Positions 13,485 through 24,527 of a DNA stretch of 64,000 nucleotides are shown piece after piece. Both the position numbers and the translations under genes were made by a program. Where the stretch lies: NCBI RefSeq assembly GCF_905163445.1, contig NC_053205.1:4216001-4280000 (forward strand), in the 5' to 3' direction. A model generated the notes under the pieces. It was not told the origin of the DNA. It made no database searches and saw only the letters and a program-made list of their open reading frames with translations. Positions within the stretch are counted from its first letter, which is position 1, and each line of letters starts with the position of its first letter. The DNA is from Pararge aegeria (lineage: Eukaryota; Arthropoda; Insecta; Lepidoptera; Nymphalidae).

Positions 13485-13605
13485 CGCGTCGAGCCCCTGC
13501 GCTCCGCACCCCCCGCGTCCCGCGTCGAGCCCCCGCGCTCCGCACCCCCCGCGTCCCGCGTCGAGCCCCCGCGCTCCGCACCCCCCCCTCGAGCGCCCTG
13601 CGCTC
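13485..13605 (+). repeat. GC-rich tandem repeat, about 36 bp period
   Basis: About three units of a GC-rich motif beginning cgtcgagcccc and containing gcgctccgcacc, then decaying. It lies upstream of the gag ORF, as 5' UTR repeats of LINEs often do. Open frames across it are Pro/Arg/Ala repeats and probably not coding. Confidence 0.8.
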
Positions 13606-13658
13606 CGCACCGCCGCGTTTCGCGTCGAGCCTCTAGCTCCGCGACCCGCAACCCCTGC

Positions 13659-14640
13659 GTGCCTTCGGCCATGCCGCCACCGGCACCTAACCCGCCGCCG
13701 CTACCGCAGCGGCGTGCTACCCGCCCACGCGCCATAAGGCGCAGAGTGTTCGTGCGGAACACTGCCGCCGCGCTCGAGGGCGGCCTGGACGCGATCATAG
13801 CGACCGGCCACCCTTGCTACCCGCACCACCAAGGCCCACGGTGCTGGGCCCTCCTCCGGAGCGGGAGATGAAGCTTTCATGAACACAGGGACCAGAACCG
13901 CTGCTGCTGCGTCCACGGTGATGCAGACCAGGCCCGCAGCACCAGTGCCATCCCCGCGCTCACCGCGATTCACCGCCGTACAGGCGGACATCGCCGTGGG
14001 AAGATTCCCGTCCCCGCCACAACGGGGACCCAAGATCCCGGCAGCATTTACGCCGCCTAACATGCCTGCGCTATCGCCGAGCTCGCCGATGGACGCTTCA
14101 GCGTCCCCGAGCCCGACGTATGCTGCCCGGACTCGGCAGGCCGCTGGTGCGGTCCCCGCCCGCGCCACCAACGTCGCTGCAAACGACGCCACAGCCGCTG
14201 CTGCTGCCCCTGCCGCTACCATAGATATCGGAGGAGCGCCGAAGCCTGCAGCCAAATACCCTCCACTGATAGTGGAGGCGTTGCCGGATTGGCCGTACCA
14301 CTTCCGGGAGCTGAAGAGGCTCCTGGGACACACGCCAAACGGACGCCCCTATGGCAAGGGCGTCCGTTTCATACCGAAGTCGGACCAGGAGTTCCGCCTC
14401 ATCCAGCGGTACCTGACCCACCTGGAGGGCGCTAGCGGAATCTCCTGGTTCTGCTACTCTTTACCAGTGGAGAGGAGCCTCAAAGTGGCGATCCGCGGCC
14501 TGCCGTCCGACACGGATCCGGCACTCGTGGAGCAGGAGCTGCGCGAGCTCGGCTACATGCCTGAGCACGTGCGTGCAATCCCCGCCCGCCCGGGAAGACC
14601 GGGCTGTCTAATGTACGCGCAGCTGCAGCGTACACCGGAC
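13659..14640 (+). pseudogene. Jockey-type LINE ORF1 (gag-like nucleic-acid-binding protein)
   Basis: A Pro/Ala-rich start (ATG at 13659 or 13671, with a frameshift into the 13879 frame) leads to a conserved region: PLIVEALPDWPYHFRELKRL, then FIPKSDQEFRLIQRYL, FCYSLPVERSLKVAIRGLP and ELRELGYMPEHVRAI. This is the central domain of ORF1 proteins of Jockey-like elements that precedes the CCHC knuckles. After YAQLQRTPDL the frame passes into BEL-derived sequence, so the knuckles are lost. Confidence 0.8.
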
Positions 14641-14646
14641 CTTACC

Positions 14647-14917
14647 GTAAAGGGAAAAGCGGCCGCCACTGCCGTTACCGCTACCGTTGCTGCCACCGTC
14701 GCACGCTCGACTACGCCCGCCATCGCGCCGACGCCGCCAGCCGCCGCGAGACAGTTGGAACCCCCCGCTGCCAGAGGGGCTCCCGCTACAGTACAGGGAC
14801 GTACTCAAGATGCAAACATGTCAACAGTAAGGATGAAGAGCACAGTCAACGCGCAGGGGTCGAAACAGCTACAGAGACCCAACCCCCCTAGCCAGAAAGG
14901 GGGTGGATCAACACACA
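14647..14917 (+). repeat. Segment copied from the BEL gag region (duplicate of 16409-16691)
   Basis: 271 bp nearly identical to 16409-16691 in the surrounding BEL element, differing mainly by a 12 bp unit (ggcgccgctgcc) present only at 16435. Both encode Ala/Thr-rich linker, then SKQLQRPNPPSQKGGGSTH in the same frame. Both junctions are abrupt: Jockey ORF1 on the left and Jockey RT on the right. This is a chimeric join, not convergent composition. Confidence 0.92.
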
Positions 14918-15670
14918 CGTTTTCAAGTGGCGGTTGAAGACGCGCTGTCCACGGAGCGCCCCATCAGAGCCGGTGTGCCCCAGGGAAGTTGCCTGTCGCC
15001 CGTCTGCTACGGCAGATACACGGACGACATTCCAGTCGCAGACGGCGCTATGCTTGCGCTGTATGCAGACGACGCAGCCTTCGTCACGACGTCGCTCGGG
15101 TCCACACGCTGCAATAAAGATGCAGCGAGCACTGGACGCACTTCCCACTTGGCTGAAGGACTGGCGACTTAAAGTCAACGTGGCCAAAACTCAGGCGATC
15201 TCCATCGGACGGTCAGCAAAGACCCATGCACCCCCTCCGGTCTCGCTTCTGGGAGAAACCGTCGATTGGTCCCCCACGGCCAAATACCTGGGGGTCACGA
15301 TCGACAGGGGTCTCTCGATGCGAAACCATGTGAGGAACGTGGTTGCGCACGCTACCTTCTCCGTCCCATGTTAGCACGCGACTCACGTACGCGGCCCCAG
15401 CGTGGTACGCGCTGGTCAGCGAGACGGGCCGCAAGTCGCTGCGAGCGCAGCAATCTTTAGCGCTCCGCACCATTTCCCGAGCACCACGCTTCGTACGGAA
15501 CCAGGTCATCGCCAGGGACCTGTGCATGGAGAGCCTGGATTAGTTCATCCACCGCCTGAGTGCCTCGATGTTCGCACGCGCCGATGGAGCGCGAGCCCAA
15601 CACCTGAGGGGCATCGCGCCATACCATCGGCGCCCGCCGGACGCCAGAGGCCTGCCACGTGACGTCCTGG
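14918..15670 (+). pseudogene. Jockey-like reverse transcriptase, C-terminal half, frameshifted
   Basis: Starts abruptly at FQVAVEDALSTERPIRAGVP and continues QGSCLSPVCY (RT motif B), then LALYADDAAFV (catalytic YADD, about 15058-15085). A frameshift near 15120-15170 leads to WRLKVNVAKTQAISIG and TAKYLGVTIDRGLSM, and another near 15370 to LTYAAPAWYALV and APRFVRNQVIARDL, the usual LINE thumb and C-terminal region. A stop follows near 15541. The first half of the RT and the endonuclease are absent. Confidence 0.85.
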
Positions 15671-15981
15671 ACATCTAACGCTTCCTCGCCGCTGGCTGAC
15701 GAGCATGCCAACTCACATTGGCAAGCTCGACCTCGCTGAGCGGCGGGCGCAAGCTCCCCCACGGACACGCTAAGTCGCCGCAACACCGCTGATCGCCGCG
15801 TCACAACGCAGGCTTGATCGCGCTGCCGCGACTTCTCCCACGGACATGACTCCACGGACCCAACGGTCCCACCAAGCGACCCGTCTGTAGTCGCAGACGG
15901 CGTTGACTTCCACCGAAAAGGGCCATCGCCCTGAACGGTTACCCCCGAGCCCCAAACCTGGGACTCCGAGGAAGATTAGAG
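15671..15981 (+). other. 3' tail of the Jockey-like element
   Basis: GC-rich, non-coding, ending ggaagattaga directly before the target duplication. No poly(A) or microsatellite tail is present, as in some R1/Jockey elements. Confidence 0.6.
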
Positions 15982-16117
15982 TGCCGAGTCAGTTCCAATC
16001 AGCAAGCGGTTGCGGTAACAAGAAAAGGAAGAACAACTAATAAAAGAAACAAGAAGAAATCTCTGGAGTTCTCATTTTCCAACCAACCCAGCAACAGTTA
16101 ATGTACAGAAGCGTACA
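15982..16117 (+). repeat. BEL 5' LTR, right part
   Basis: From the duplicated gccgagtcagt through the LTR end GAAGCGTACA. It appears identical to 21822-21948 over the shared part. It completes the LTR interrupted at 13216. Confidence 0.9.
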
Positions 16118-16122
16118 TTGAA

Positions 16123-16140
16123 TGGTCCTTCGAGCGCCGG
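16123..16140 (+). promoter_or_regulatory. Candidate BEL primer-binding site
   Basis: TGGTCCTTCGAGCGCCGG begins a few bases after the LTR and starts with the TGG that pairs with a tRNA CCA end. I cannot assign the primer tRNA by eye. Confidence 0.5.
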
Positions 16141-16195
16141 ATACTACGTTGGAAAATCGGAAAAATTCTGAAGAAAATTCGTCGAGTCAGTGAAA

Positions 16196-17916
16196 ATGCC
16201 GACAACACGGCAGGAACTCAAGAACCGCAAGCCATCGACAGAAGAGACTCCGACCACGTCGGAGGGCACCGCTACTGAAACCAGCGGGGAAACCGCTACC
16301 GGTTCGACAGCCACGGGGACTGTCACGACCAACACCACGGAGCGCACGACGACTACGGGTACCGCCGTACGCTCCGACGCGCCCCCCGCCGCACCATCCT
16401 CTGTGACGGTAAAGGGAAAAGCGGCCGCCACTGCCGGCGCCGCTGCCGTTACCGCTACCGTTGCTGCCACCGTCGCACGCTCGACTACGCCCGCCATCGC
16501 GCCGACGCCGCCAGCCGCCGCGAGACAGTTGGAACCCCCCGCTGCCAGAGGGGCTCCCGCTACAGTACAGGGACGTACTCAAGATGCAAACATGTCAACA
16601 GTAAGGATGAAGAGCACAGTCAACGCGCAGGGGTCGAAACAGCTACAGAGACCCAACCCCCCTAGCCAGAAAGGGGGTGGATCAACACACAGCAAGGCTA
16701 AGGCTTATAAAATAGCAAAGGCCAAAGAAGAGATGTTACGGCTGCAGGTCGAACTAGCCGCCGCCCGTCTCGCCGCCCTGGAAGCAGACGATACAGAAGA
16801 TGAATTGGAAGATGATGCTGCTTCCATCGAACCCGAAGCCGAAGTAACGAAGCGAGTGGACAACTGGTTGGAGAATCAACCTCAACGCCCCGTGCTGGCA
16901 ATCACCGACGCACCACACTACTCTATAGAAGAGCCGGTGGTCTGCGACGCGGGGCAACAGGACCCGCCACTTCGGTCACAGAGTTAGCCGAAGCTATAAC
17001 ACGCGCCGTCAAAGCGGCCCAACGCCCCAAGTTCATCGAGTTACCTACCTTTGGAGGGTCACATCAAGAGTGGCTACCGTTCCGTGCCGCATACTACGAA
17101 ACTGAAGGCATGTTCACTACAGTAGAGAATACGAACCGTCTAAGAAGAAACTTGAAGGGAAGAGCCAAAGAAGCCGTAGAGGGGCTTCTCATCACCAGCG
17201 CGCATCCAGCAGAAGTCATGAAAACCTTGGAGTCAAGATTTGGAAGACCAGAGTCTATCGCCATGATGGAGATGGAGACGCTACGCGGACTGCCACGCCT
17301 CACCGAGTCACCGCGTGACATCTGCATATTTTCAACGAAGGTCTCTAACGTGGTAGCAACACTGAAGACTCTCAGCTGTGTGAACTATATGTACAACCCT
17401 GAAGTTTCGAAGACGGTCGTGGACAAGCTCACGCCTACGCTGCGCTACAGATACTACGACTTCGCGGCAGCACAGCCGAAGGAAGATCCAGACCTGTTGA
17501 AGATGGAGAAGTTCCTCAGGAGAGAAGCAGAGCTATGTGGACCTTATGCGCTGCCTGAGCACGTGACGCCACATATGCCAGCCACTCAACAGAGAAGACC
17601 ACAGAAGATACACAACGTTACAGAGAATACGTACACACCCAAATGCCCCATATGCAACGAAGAGCATATTGCAACAGAGTGTGAACCATTCAAGATCTCA
17701 GATGCGAATGGAAGATGGGATATAGCCAAGTCCAAGCGCCTATGCTTCCGGTGTCTTCGCTACAGAAACAAAACACACAACTGCCGGGCTAAGGCGTGCG
17801 GCGTCAACAGCTGCAAATACTTCCACCACAAGATGCTGCACTACACCAAGGCACCGACCGGAACAGAAAGAAGACAAGGAAGCCACAGAAGTAATCAACT
17901 CTGCGTGGACCATTAA
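16196..17916 (+). pseudogene. BEL/Pao gag (DUF1759-type capsid region and zinc knuckles)
   Basis: ATG at 16196 opens a Thr/Ala-rich N-terminus, then a basic/coiled segment (KAKEEMLRLQVELAAARLAA). A frameshift near 16950-16975 moves the frame, which continues through FIELPTFGGSHQEWLPFRAA and the rest of the capsid region to two cysteine knuckles: CPICNEEHIATEC, and CFRCLRYRNKTHNC followed by a further Cys/His cluster. The frame is lost again near 17880. Its role in the element would be particle formation and RNA packaging. It is non-functional as it stands. Confidence 0.85.
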
Positions 17917-18345
17917 GAAGAAGCAATCGTATCTGAAGATCATTCCAGTACAGGTTGAGGGGCCCAAAGGAGCCTTCAACACTTTCGCTCTATTGGACGA
18001 CGGGTCAACAGTAACATTGATCGACAACAGTGTAGCCGAATGCGTAGGTGCAACAGGACCCGTCGACCCTCTGAAAATAGAAACCATCAACGACCTTAAG
18101 ACATCGGAGTCAGCTTCAAGAAGAGTGAACATCATGTTAAGAGGTCTCAACGACCATGAAGAGCGTGTACAAGCACGAACAGTGAAGAACCTGCAAGTAG
18201 CGTCTCAACGGGTTACGAGAGAGTTGGTAGATGGCTGCAAACACCTGACAGACATCCGCAACTACCTCGTGTATGCAGATATAAAACCACGAGTGCTGAT
18301 CGGTCAAGACAATTGGCATCTTCTGTTGACAACAGAAGTGAGAAG
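17917..18345 (+). pseudogene. BEL/Pao aspartic protease region
   Basis: FALLDDGSTVTLID matches the catalytic DxGS/T loop of BEL-type retropepsins (DUF1758). It is followed about 100 residues later by KPRVLIGQDNWHLLL, the usual end of the domain. The frame differs from gag. The normal linker to RT is missing after WHLLLTTEVRRS, a deletion. Confidence 0.8.
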
Positions 18346-19850
18346 ATCGATCGAGACCCTAAACTGAAACAGAAGTATATAGAACAGATGGAAGCTCTCA
18401 TCTCAAAAGGATATGCCGAACTCGCTCCAAAACAGAAGACTGCGGGCAAGACGTGGTACTTACCGCACTTTGCAGTTGTTAACCCAATGAAGCCCGCGAA
18501 GCTCCGAGTCGTACATGATGCAGCAGCGAAGACGAAGGGAGTAGCTCTCAACGATATGCTACTCAAAGGACCTGATCTTCCTCCGCGGACATCAAAGAAA
18601 TGTTTATGCAAGTCAAGCTGCGAGCCGAAGACAGGGATGCACTCCGCTACTTATGGCGCGGAGAGCGACGAGACGACCACCCACCCGATGAGTACAGGAT
18701 GACTTCATTGATCTTTGGCGTATCAAGTTCTCCATCAACAGCAATTTACATCAAGAACTTGAATGCCAAACAATATGAAGATGTACACCCTGAAGCTGCA
18801 TCTGCCATCATACAGAAACACTACGTCGACGACTACTTGGATAACTTCAGAAGTCTCGAAGACGCAGTGCGCATCACGAGGTCAGTACGTGAAGTGCACT
18901 CAAAGGCCAGTTTCGAACTGAAACAGTGGAAGTCGAACTCGCCAAGTCTGTTAAAGGCACTAGGCGAAAGTGAGCAATCGGAAGACATGGAACTCTACAA
19001 ACCAGAAGAGAAAACAGAACGAGTACTGGGCGTCATCTGGAGGCTCAACACAGACGAGCTCACCTTCAACCTCAACCTAGCTCGTGTCGCTCCAACGCTC
19101 GTCAACGGGAAGCCGCCCACTAAGAGAGAAGCGCTGCGAGTGGTCATGTCTCTATTCGACCCGCTTGGTTTCGCATCGCCGGTTACTATAAAGGCAAAAC
19201 AGCTGCTACAAGAAGTATGGCGAAGAGGAACGTCATGGGACGACGAGCTGGATAAGGACCTGGCTGAACAGTGGCAAGACTGGATGGATCACCTAAAGGA
19301 TCTCAGCAACGTGACAATCCCGAGAAGATATCTCCAATACAGCGACGCTATTTCAGTACAGCTACACGTGTTCACCGACGCTAGTGAAGCAGCATACTCA
19401 GCAGTTGTCTTCTGGAGAACAGTGGCGCAAAATGGCGAAGTCAGCCTGTCTCTCGTGATGGCCAAAGCTAAGGTTGCACCGTTGAAGTTAACATCCATCC
19501 CGAGGCTGGAGCTGCAAGCGGCGGTCATGGGAACGAGACTCGCAGAAACGGTCATTGAAGAGCACGAAAGGAAACCAGACTATAAAGTGTTCTGGATAGA
19601 CAGCAAGACTGCCCTTACCTGGATAAGGACCGGGTCACGCTCATACAAACCTTATGTAGTCCATCGCCTGGCTGCAATTGAAGAAGCTTCCTCAGTCACC
19701 GAATGGCGTTTGGTTCCGACGAAACTGAATGTGGCAGATGACGCCACACGGGACGTCCCAACGTCTTTTAACAAAGATCATCGATGGTACAAGGGACCTG
19801 ATTTCCTTTACCAAACAGAAGAACATTGGCCCGTCGAAGTAACCACGACA
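18346..19850 (+). pseudogene. BEL/Pao reverse transcriptase and RNase H
   Basis: RT begins at YIEQMEALISKGYAELAP, with WYLPHFAVVNPMKPAKLRVV. At about 18585 a short deletion and frameshift removes the segment before DIKEMFMQV. The frame then runs through MTSLIFGVSSSPSTAIYI and the catalytic HYVDDYLDNF (about 18818-18850), then LGVIWRLNTDELTFN. RNase H follows: HVFTDASEAAYSAVVFWR, IPRLELQAAV and KVFWIDSKTALTWI. BEL elements keep VDD at the active site, as here. Confidence 0.9.
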
Positions 19851-21524
19851 AGTAAAGGAGAACCTTCAGGCGAAGAGAAATTTAACCACGTCACCGATAA
19901 CAGGAAACGGAAGCTCACAGACGCCTTACCTGATGTATCTCGCTTTCAAACTGGGACAGACTCCGTTACACCACAGCTCGCGTTCTACAGTTCATCCAAC
20001 TCTGCAGAGCCAAAAAGGAAAGTGTCAATTACAAAAGGACGCGGCAGAACAAAGAAAGGGATCCGAGCTGGAAGAGCATCAACAAGCCCGCTACGAAACA
20101 ACAGCAAATAGCGAAGAAAACAGCGTCCAGTAGAAACTTTTTCCCAGTCACCGCCGAACATCTCAAAAGATCAGAGGAGCTTCTGATGCGCGCATCTCAA
20201 GAAGACTCCTTCACAGAAGAAATAGAAGACTTGAAAAACAGCAAGGCACTCAACAAGGAGAGTCGCCTGAACCAATTGAGCGTCTGAATACGCCGGTGAT
20301 GCAATCAGATTAAGAAGCCGCATTCGAGTAACGCAAGACGTAACGGAAGACTTCAAGAGCCCTATAGTATTAGACGGTGATCATCCAATAGTCAGGCTCT
20401 GGATAAAGGCCGTACATCATCAGCTACATCACGCCGGAGTCGAAGCTACAGTCAACGAATGCAGGCAACAGTATTGGGTGCTACGTGTGCGCCCAGTAAC
20501 GCGGATGGTAATAAAAAGATGCCTGTTCTGCCGAATGAAGATACAGAAGCCGCCGTACCCCAGAACTGGAGACCTGCCGGAATGTCGCCTAGCGCACCAT
20601 CAGCGACCCTTCAGCTTCACCGGCCTAGACTACTTCGGGCCTCTATCAGTGACCGTCGGCCGAACCCGACAAAAAAGATATGTGGCCATCTTTACGTGTC
20701 TCACCGTGAGGGCTGTACACCTGGAGATTGCCAGTTCACTCAGCGCTGATTCAGCAGTAATGGCGCTAAGGAGAATGATGGCACGCAGGGGCTCTCCAAC
20801 AGAAATCTGGTCAGACAATGGAACGAACCTGAAGGCGGCAGACAGAGAACTTCGGCAGGCAATGGACAGCGCCACAGCAGCAGAAGCAGCGAAGAAAACG
20901 ACCTCCTGGCGGTACATACCACCCGGAGCTCCATTTATGGGCGGAGCGTGGGAACGCATGGTCCGCTCTGTGAAGTCAGCGCTCACTGCTACACTGCATG
21001 AACGACATCCAACAGAAGAAGTCCTCTCGACCCTACTGACTGAGGTGGAATATACGGTGAACAGCAGACCACTGACACACGTCTCTGTCAGCCCAGAGGA
21101 TCCTGAGGCACTAACGCCCAATCACTTCCTATTGGGTGGCCCGGGACGCGTGCCGCTACCAGGAACGTTCAACGATCGGGATGCTGCCTCCAGATCGAGT
21201 TGGCGAGCCGCGCAGAGATTGGCCGACGTGTTCTGGACACGCTGGGTGAAGGAGTACCTACCGGAACTCCAACACCGGCGGGAGCCGCATGGACGAGGAC
21301 CAGCGATCCAGGTCGGCGATCTCGTGCAGATAGTCGACGCCAACTTGCCGCGCAACGTGTGGATACGAGGAAGAGTCATCGCCACGTACCCGGGCCCAGA
21401 CAACGTGGTGCGCGTCGTGGATATCCAGACCAAAGGAAGAGTACTGCGACGGCCGGTGAGGAAGCTGGTAGTCCTGCCTCTGTCTACCGACAACACGCCC
21501 GCACCGACAAATGATGCGACATAG
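19851..21524 (+). pseudogene. BEL/Pao integrase
   Basis: After a stop at 20109 and frame changes near 20285, a clean frame gives an HHCC-type N-terminal zinc region (HHQLHHAGVEAT ... CLFCRM). The catalytic core follows, with FTGLDYFGPL (first D), EIWSDNGTNLKAA (second D) and APFMGGAWERMV (E), then the C-terminal IQVGDLVQIVDANLPR. The ORF ends at 21524, followed by a purine-rich tract ggcgggagga at the LTR border. Confidence 0.9.
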
Positions 21525-21540
21525 CCGCACGGCGGGAGGA

Positions 21541-21948
21541 TGTGCGGGACGGTCAGCTGATTACGTTTAAAAGTTAATATTTCGTGTGCCTAATTTTAAG
21601 ATAACATGTAAATAGTTTTAAGTTTAGTAATAGAACTTAATAGGTAACATTTAATAGGTAATAATAGCATTTTAGAAATAAGCATATTTTAACAATAATT
21701 GCCCTTATGTAACTGGAACAAAATAACGCCCTCTGATTGGCCGAGAAATAGAACCAATCAGAGGGCCTGTTTTATTGTGGCAAATTTAATATAAATACCG
21801 CACCCGTTTGTACGCCGAGTCAGTTCCAATCAGCAAGCGGTTGCGGTAACAAGAAAAGGAAGAACAACTAATAAAAGAAACAAGAAGAAATCTCTGGAGT
21901 TCTCATTTTCCAACCAACCCAGCAACAGTTAATGTACAGAAGCGTACA
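21541..21948 (+). repeat. BEL 3' LTR
   Basis: Complete 408 bp LTR, TG at the left and CA at the right, preceded by a purine tract and followed by the target duplication aaatt. Confidence 0.93.
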
Positions 21949-23046
21949 AAATTACTGAGTTAGTCACAAAATTCACCAAACTGCCTCCCGGTTCTATTCG
22001 TGAGTTCGCTCGACTTATCGGAATTTTGGTTGCGGCTTGCCCAGCGGCTAGGTACGCATGGATGTATACCAAGATTTTAGAGCGACAGAAATATCTTGCT
22101 TTGCTTAAACATGTAAATTACGAAGCAAAAATCTGATAACTTATTAGATGATCTAAGGTGGTGGTCTTCAAATATTGACACTACATCCAATTTTATGAGG
22201 CAACCAAACTTTGAATTCGAGATATATTCTGATGCATCTAGAACAGGCTGGGGCGCAGTCTGTAAAAATGAACAAGTAAGCGGCAAATGGAAAGCCACAG
22301 AAAAAGCGAACCATATAAATTACTTGGAGCTAATGGCTGCTTTTCTCGGGTTAAAGTCCTTTGCTAGTAATGTTACCAACTGTGCTATATTACTTCGCAT
22401 TGACAATACAACGGCAATTAGTTATGTGAACCGTATGGGGGAAATCCAATACCCCCATCTTAACAATTTATCTAGATCACTTTGGAAATGGTGTGAGCAG
22501 CGCGGACTTTGGATATTCGGATCGTATGTGAATACCAAAGAAAACCGCGCAGACGCCGCCTCCAGAATAGTCAATCCGGATACCGAGTGGTCACTTTCTG
22601 ATAAAGCTTTCCAGGGGCTCACGCAATATTTCGGGCAACCAGAAATAGACTTATTCGCATCACGGGACAATGCGAAGTGTCCTAGATTTATTTCATGGAA
22701 GCAAGATCCTGACGCCGTATCTGTTGATGCGTTTACGGTGAACTGGCACGAAGAATTCTTCTACGCCTTTCCCCCATTTTCTTTAATACTCAAATACCTT
22801 AGGAAAATCATTGATGACGAAGCAGATGGTATACTAGTGTATCCCCACTGGCCGTCTCAACCCTGGTTCCCGCTAATGCAAAGCTTAATAGTTTCAGACG
22901 TGTATTTTTTAAATCCCAATAAAAACCTTTTACAATCTCATTTCAGAGATCGACATCCCTTGCACAAACACCTTACCCTGGCTGTCGCGAGGCTCTGCGG
23001 CAGTCGTTCATCAGAAAAGGCGCAGGTTTGGAGGCAACCAAGCTGA
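21949..23046 (+). pseudogene. DIRS RT 3' part and RNase H
   Basis: The RT frame broken at 12924 resumes here after one copy of the target duplication, with LPPGSIREFARLIGILVAA and a stop at about 22135. A one-base frameshift leads into RNase H: EIYSDASRTGWGAVC (first Asp), HINYLELMAAFLGL, LRIDNTTAISYVN and KENRADAASR. The DIRS-specific extension follows: EIDLFASRDNAKCPRFISWK and EEFFYAFPPFSLI. The frame ends at 23046, overlapping the recombinase start as is usual for DIRS. Confidence 0.87.
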
Positions 23047-23935
23047 TGTTGGCTTCGTTCTCTGACAGTACAGTGAAACAGTACAACACTTCGCTAAAGC
23101 TTTGGTGGCAGTATTGCAGCGAGAGCAACACTGATGCATTCAAACCCTCTAAGACATCCATACTTGCATTCCTAACAACACAATTCAACAATGGTTGTGG
23201 GTATGGCAGTCTCAATTCTCACCGGTCGGCCTTGTCAGCCTTTATAGGTAACAAATCGGTTCAGATGAGTGTGTAAAGTGTCTTCTTAAAGGCGCATACA
23301 GATCAAAGCCCATAAAAGCCAAGTACTCAAGCACCTGGAACCCTCAGGAAGTTTTAAATGTTATTTCAGAACTTTCCCTCGGAAAGATTACAAAAAAATT
23401 GGTAATCTTATTAGCACTTTGTACCGGCCATAGGATTCAGACGCTTTCTCTCATTAAACTTCATAATATATTCATCTCTGAGAGCGGCATAAAGATATTG
23501 ATAACCGATATTATCAAAACCTCGGCCCATAGTACGGATCAGCCAATTTTATATCTCCCATACTTTCGAGAAAATACAAGTATTTGTCCAGCAACAGTTC
23601 TATCAGATTACATTTCTAAGACTAGAAATATAAGACCTGAAGGAATTGACAAACTACTGTTAACACACAAGCGACCACATAAAGCTACAACGCAGTCCAT
23701 CAGTAGATGGATCAAGCAGGTCCTGTCAGAGAGCGGGGTAGATATCAGTGTATTCGGTGCGCACAGCACGCGTCATGCGTCTACGTCAGCCGCAAGCGCC
23801 GCTGGCATCAACATTGAAACTATCCGCAAGACAGCAGGCTGGACTAGTTCTTCTCATTCATTTGCCCGGTTCTACAACAGAGTTGTCTTGGACGAAGGGG
23901 AGTTCGCCCGCTCTGTTTGCTTACGCAATCCATAA
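23028..23935 (+). pseudogene. DIRS tyrosine recombinase, one frameshift
   Basis: The N-terminal SAM-like core-binding domain reads FSDSTVKQYNTSLKLWWQYC. The frame breaks at about 23272 and continues in another frame from about 23285. The catalytic domain has the conserved Arg in CTGHRIQTL, the HSTRHAS box (H-x-x-R) and the nucleophile Tyr in SFARFYNRVV. This enzyme class replaces the integrase in DIRS elements and integrates a circular DNA without target duplication. The catalytic residues survive, so the break could be recent. Confidence 0.9.
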
Positions 23936-24170
23936 GATAAAACAAATCCATAATACCAATTTAAGTTTAGTTGATTATGTTTGTGAACTATTTAGTTGTG
24001 AACCAGAACTAAGAATAATTATTAAAATAATTCGGCTGATTCGTAACTTAATCATAAATAAAATCATAATTATAAAGAATTATGCTTTTAATTCCAAAAC
24101 TTTCTGTTCTTAACATCTACAGTGTATTAAATCATATATGAATAATTAAGCAACGATAATATAATATTTA
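23936..24170. other. DIRS 3' region
   Basis: AT-rich sequence without an open frame. It contains ctacagtgtattaaatcata at about 24118, repeated directly at about 24435, a candidate internal repeat of the element end. Confidence 0.5.
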
Positions 24171-24514
24171 TGATTAAACGAACTTGTAAGTGAAGTTCGA
24201 TCATTATTATATGAGTAGCTTAATTAGAATATATGATCACCCGCCCTCCCCGATGCACAGTTTATCCCAAATAATAGAAAGTTTTGTACAAGTTACACTA
24301 CATACTCTCAAATAATGAGTAAACGACAAGATGGCGTACTAGGGCCGGGCGAGTAGACCGGAAATACATTAAGAAATATTGTTTTTAAAACATTTAAAAA
24401 ATTGTGCGGAGTTACCAAGTACCTAGATAGGAAACTACAGTGTATTAAATCATATATTCTAATTAAGCAACTCATATAATAATGATCAAACTTCACTTAC
24501 AAGTTCGTTTAATC
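24171..24514. repeat. Inverted repeat, candidate DIRS terminus
   Basis: About 66 bp at 24171-24237 reappears as its reverse complement at 24449-24514 with one to three differences, around a central segment of about 210 bp. It lies directly downstream of the recombinase, where DIRS elements carry inverted terminal and internal complementary repeats. The partner terminus on the left side was not found. Confidence 0.6.
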
Positions 24515-24527
24515 ATATATAATTAGA

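Larger units (their letters stand above)
13206..15980 (+). mobile_element. Jockey-like non-LTR element, internally rearranged, inserted in the BEL 5' LTR
   Basis: The LTR sequence gccgagtcagt (ending about 13216) reappears at about 15983-15993, where the LTR resumes, giving a target duplication of about 11 bp. The insert is GC-rich, unlike everything around it. Its order is: a 5' region with about 36 bp GC-rich tandem repeats (about 13485-13600), a Jockey-type gag ORF, a 270 bp segment copied from BEL gag, then the C-terminal half of a LINE reverse transcriptase and a 3' tail without a long poly(A). The endonuclease and the N-terminal RT are missing. Confidence 0.85.
12925..21948 (+). mobile_element. 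BEL/Pao LTR retrotransposon, inserted in DIRS RT
   Basis: The element has two LTRs in direct orientation, each starting TGTGCGGGACGG and ending GAAGCGTACA. They are flanked by the 5 bp target duplication aaatt (12920-12924 and 21949-21953). Between them the order is gag with zinc knuckles, aspartic protease, RT, RNase H, integrase, which is the BEL/Pao order. The coding part carries several frameshifts and at least two deletions, so it is dead. The first LTR is split by a non-LTR element. By eye the LTRs differ at about five positions plus one indel over roughly 408 bp. Confidence 0.93.

Noticed and set aside
13191..14333. Overlapping GC-rich open frames on both strands (Arg/Pro/Ala or Gly/Ala rich)
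   Set aside because: Shadows of tandem repeats and of the Jockey ORF1; no conserved motif in these frames.
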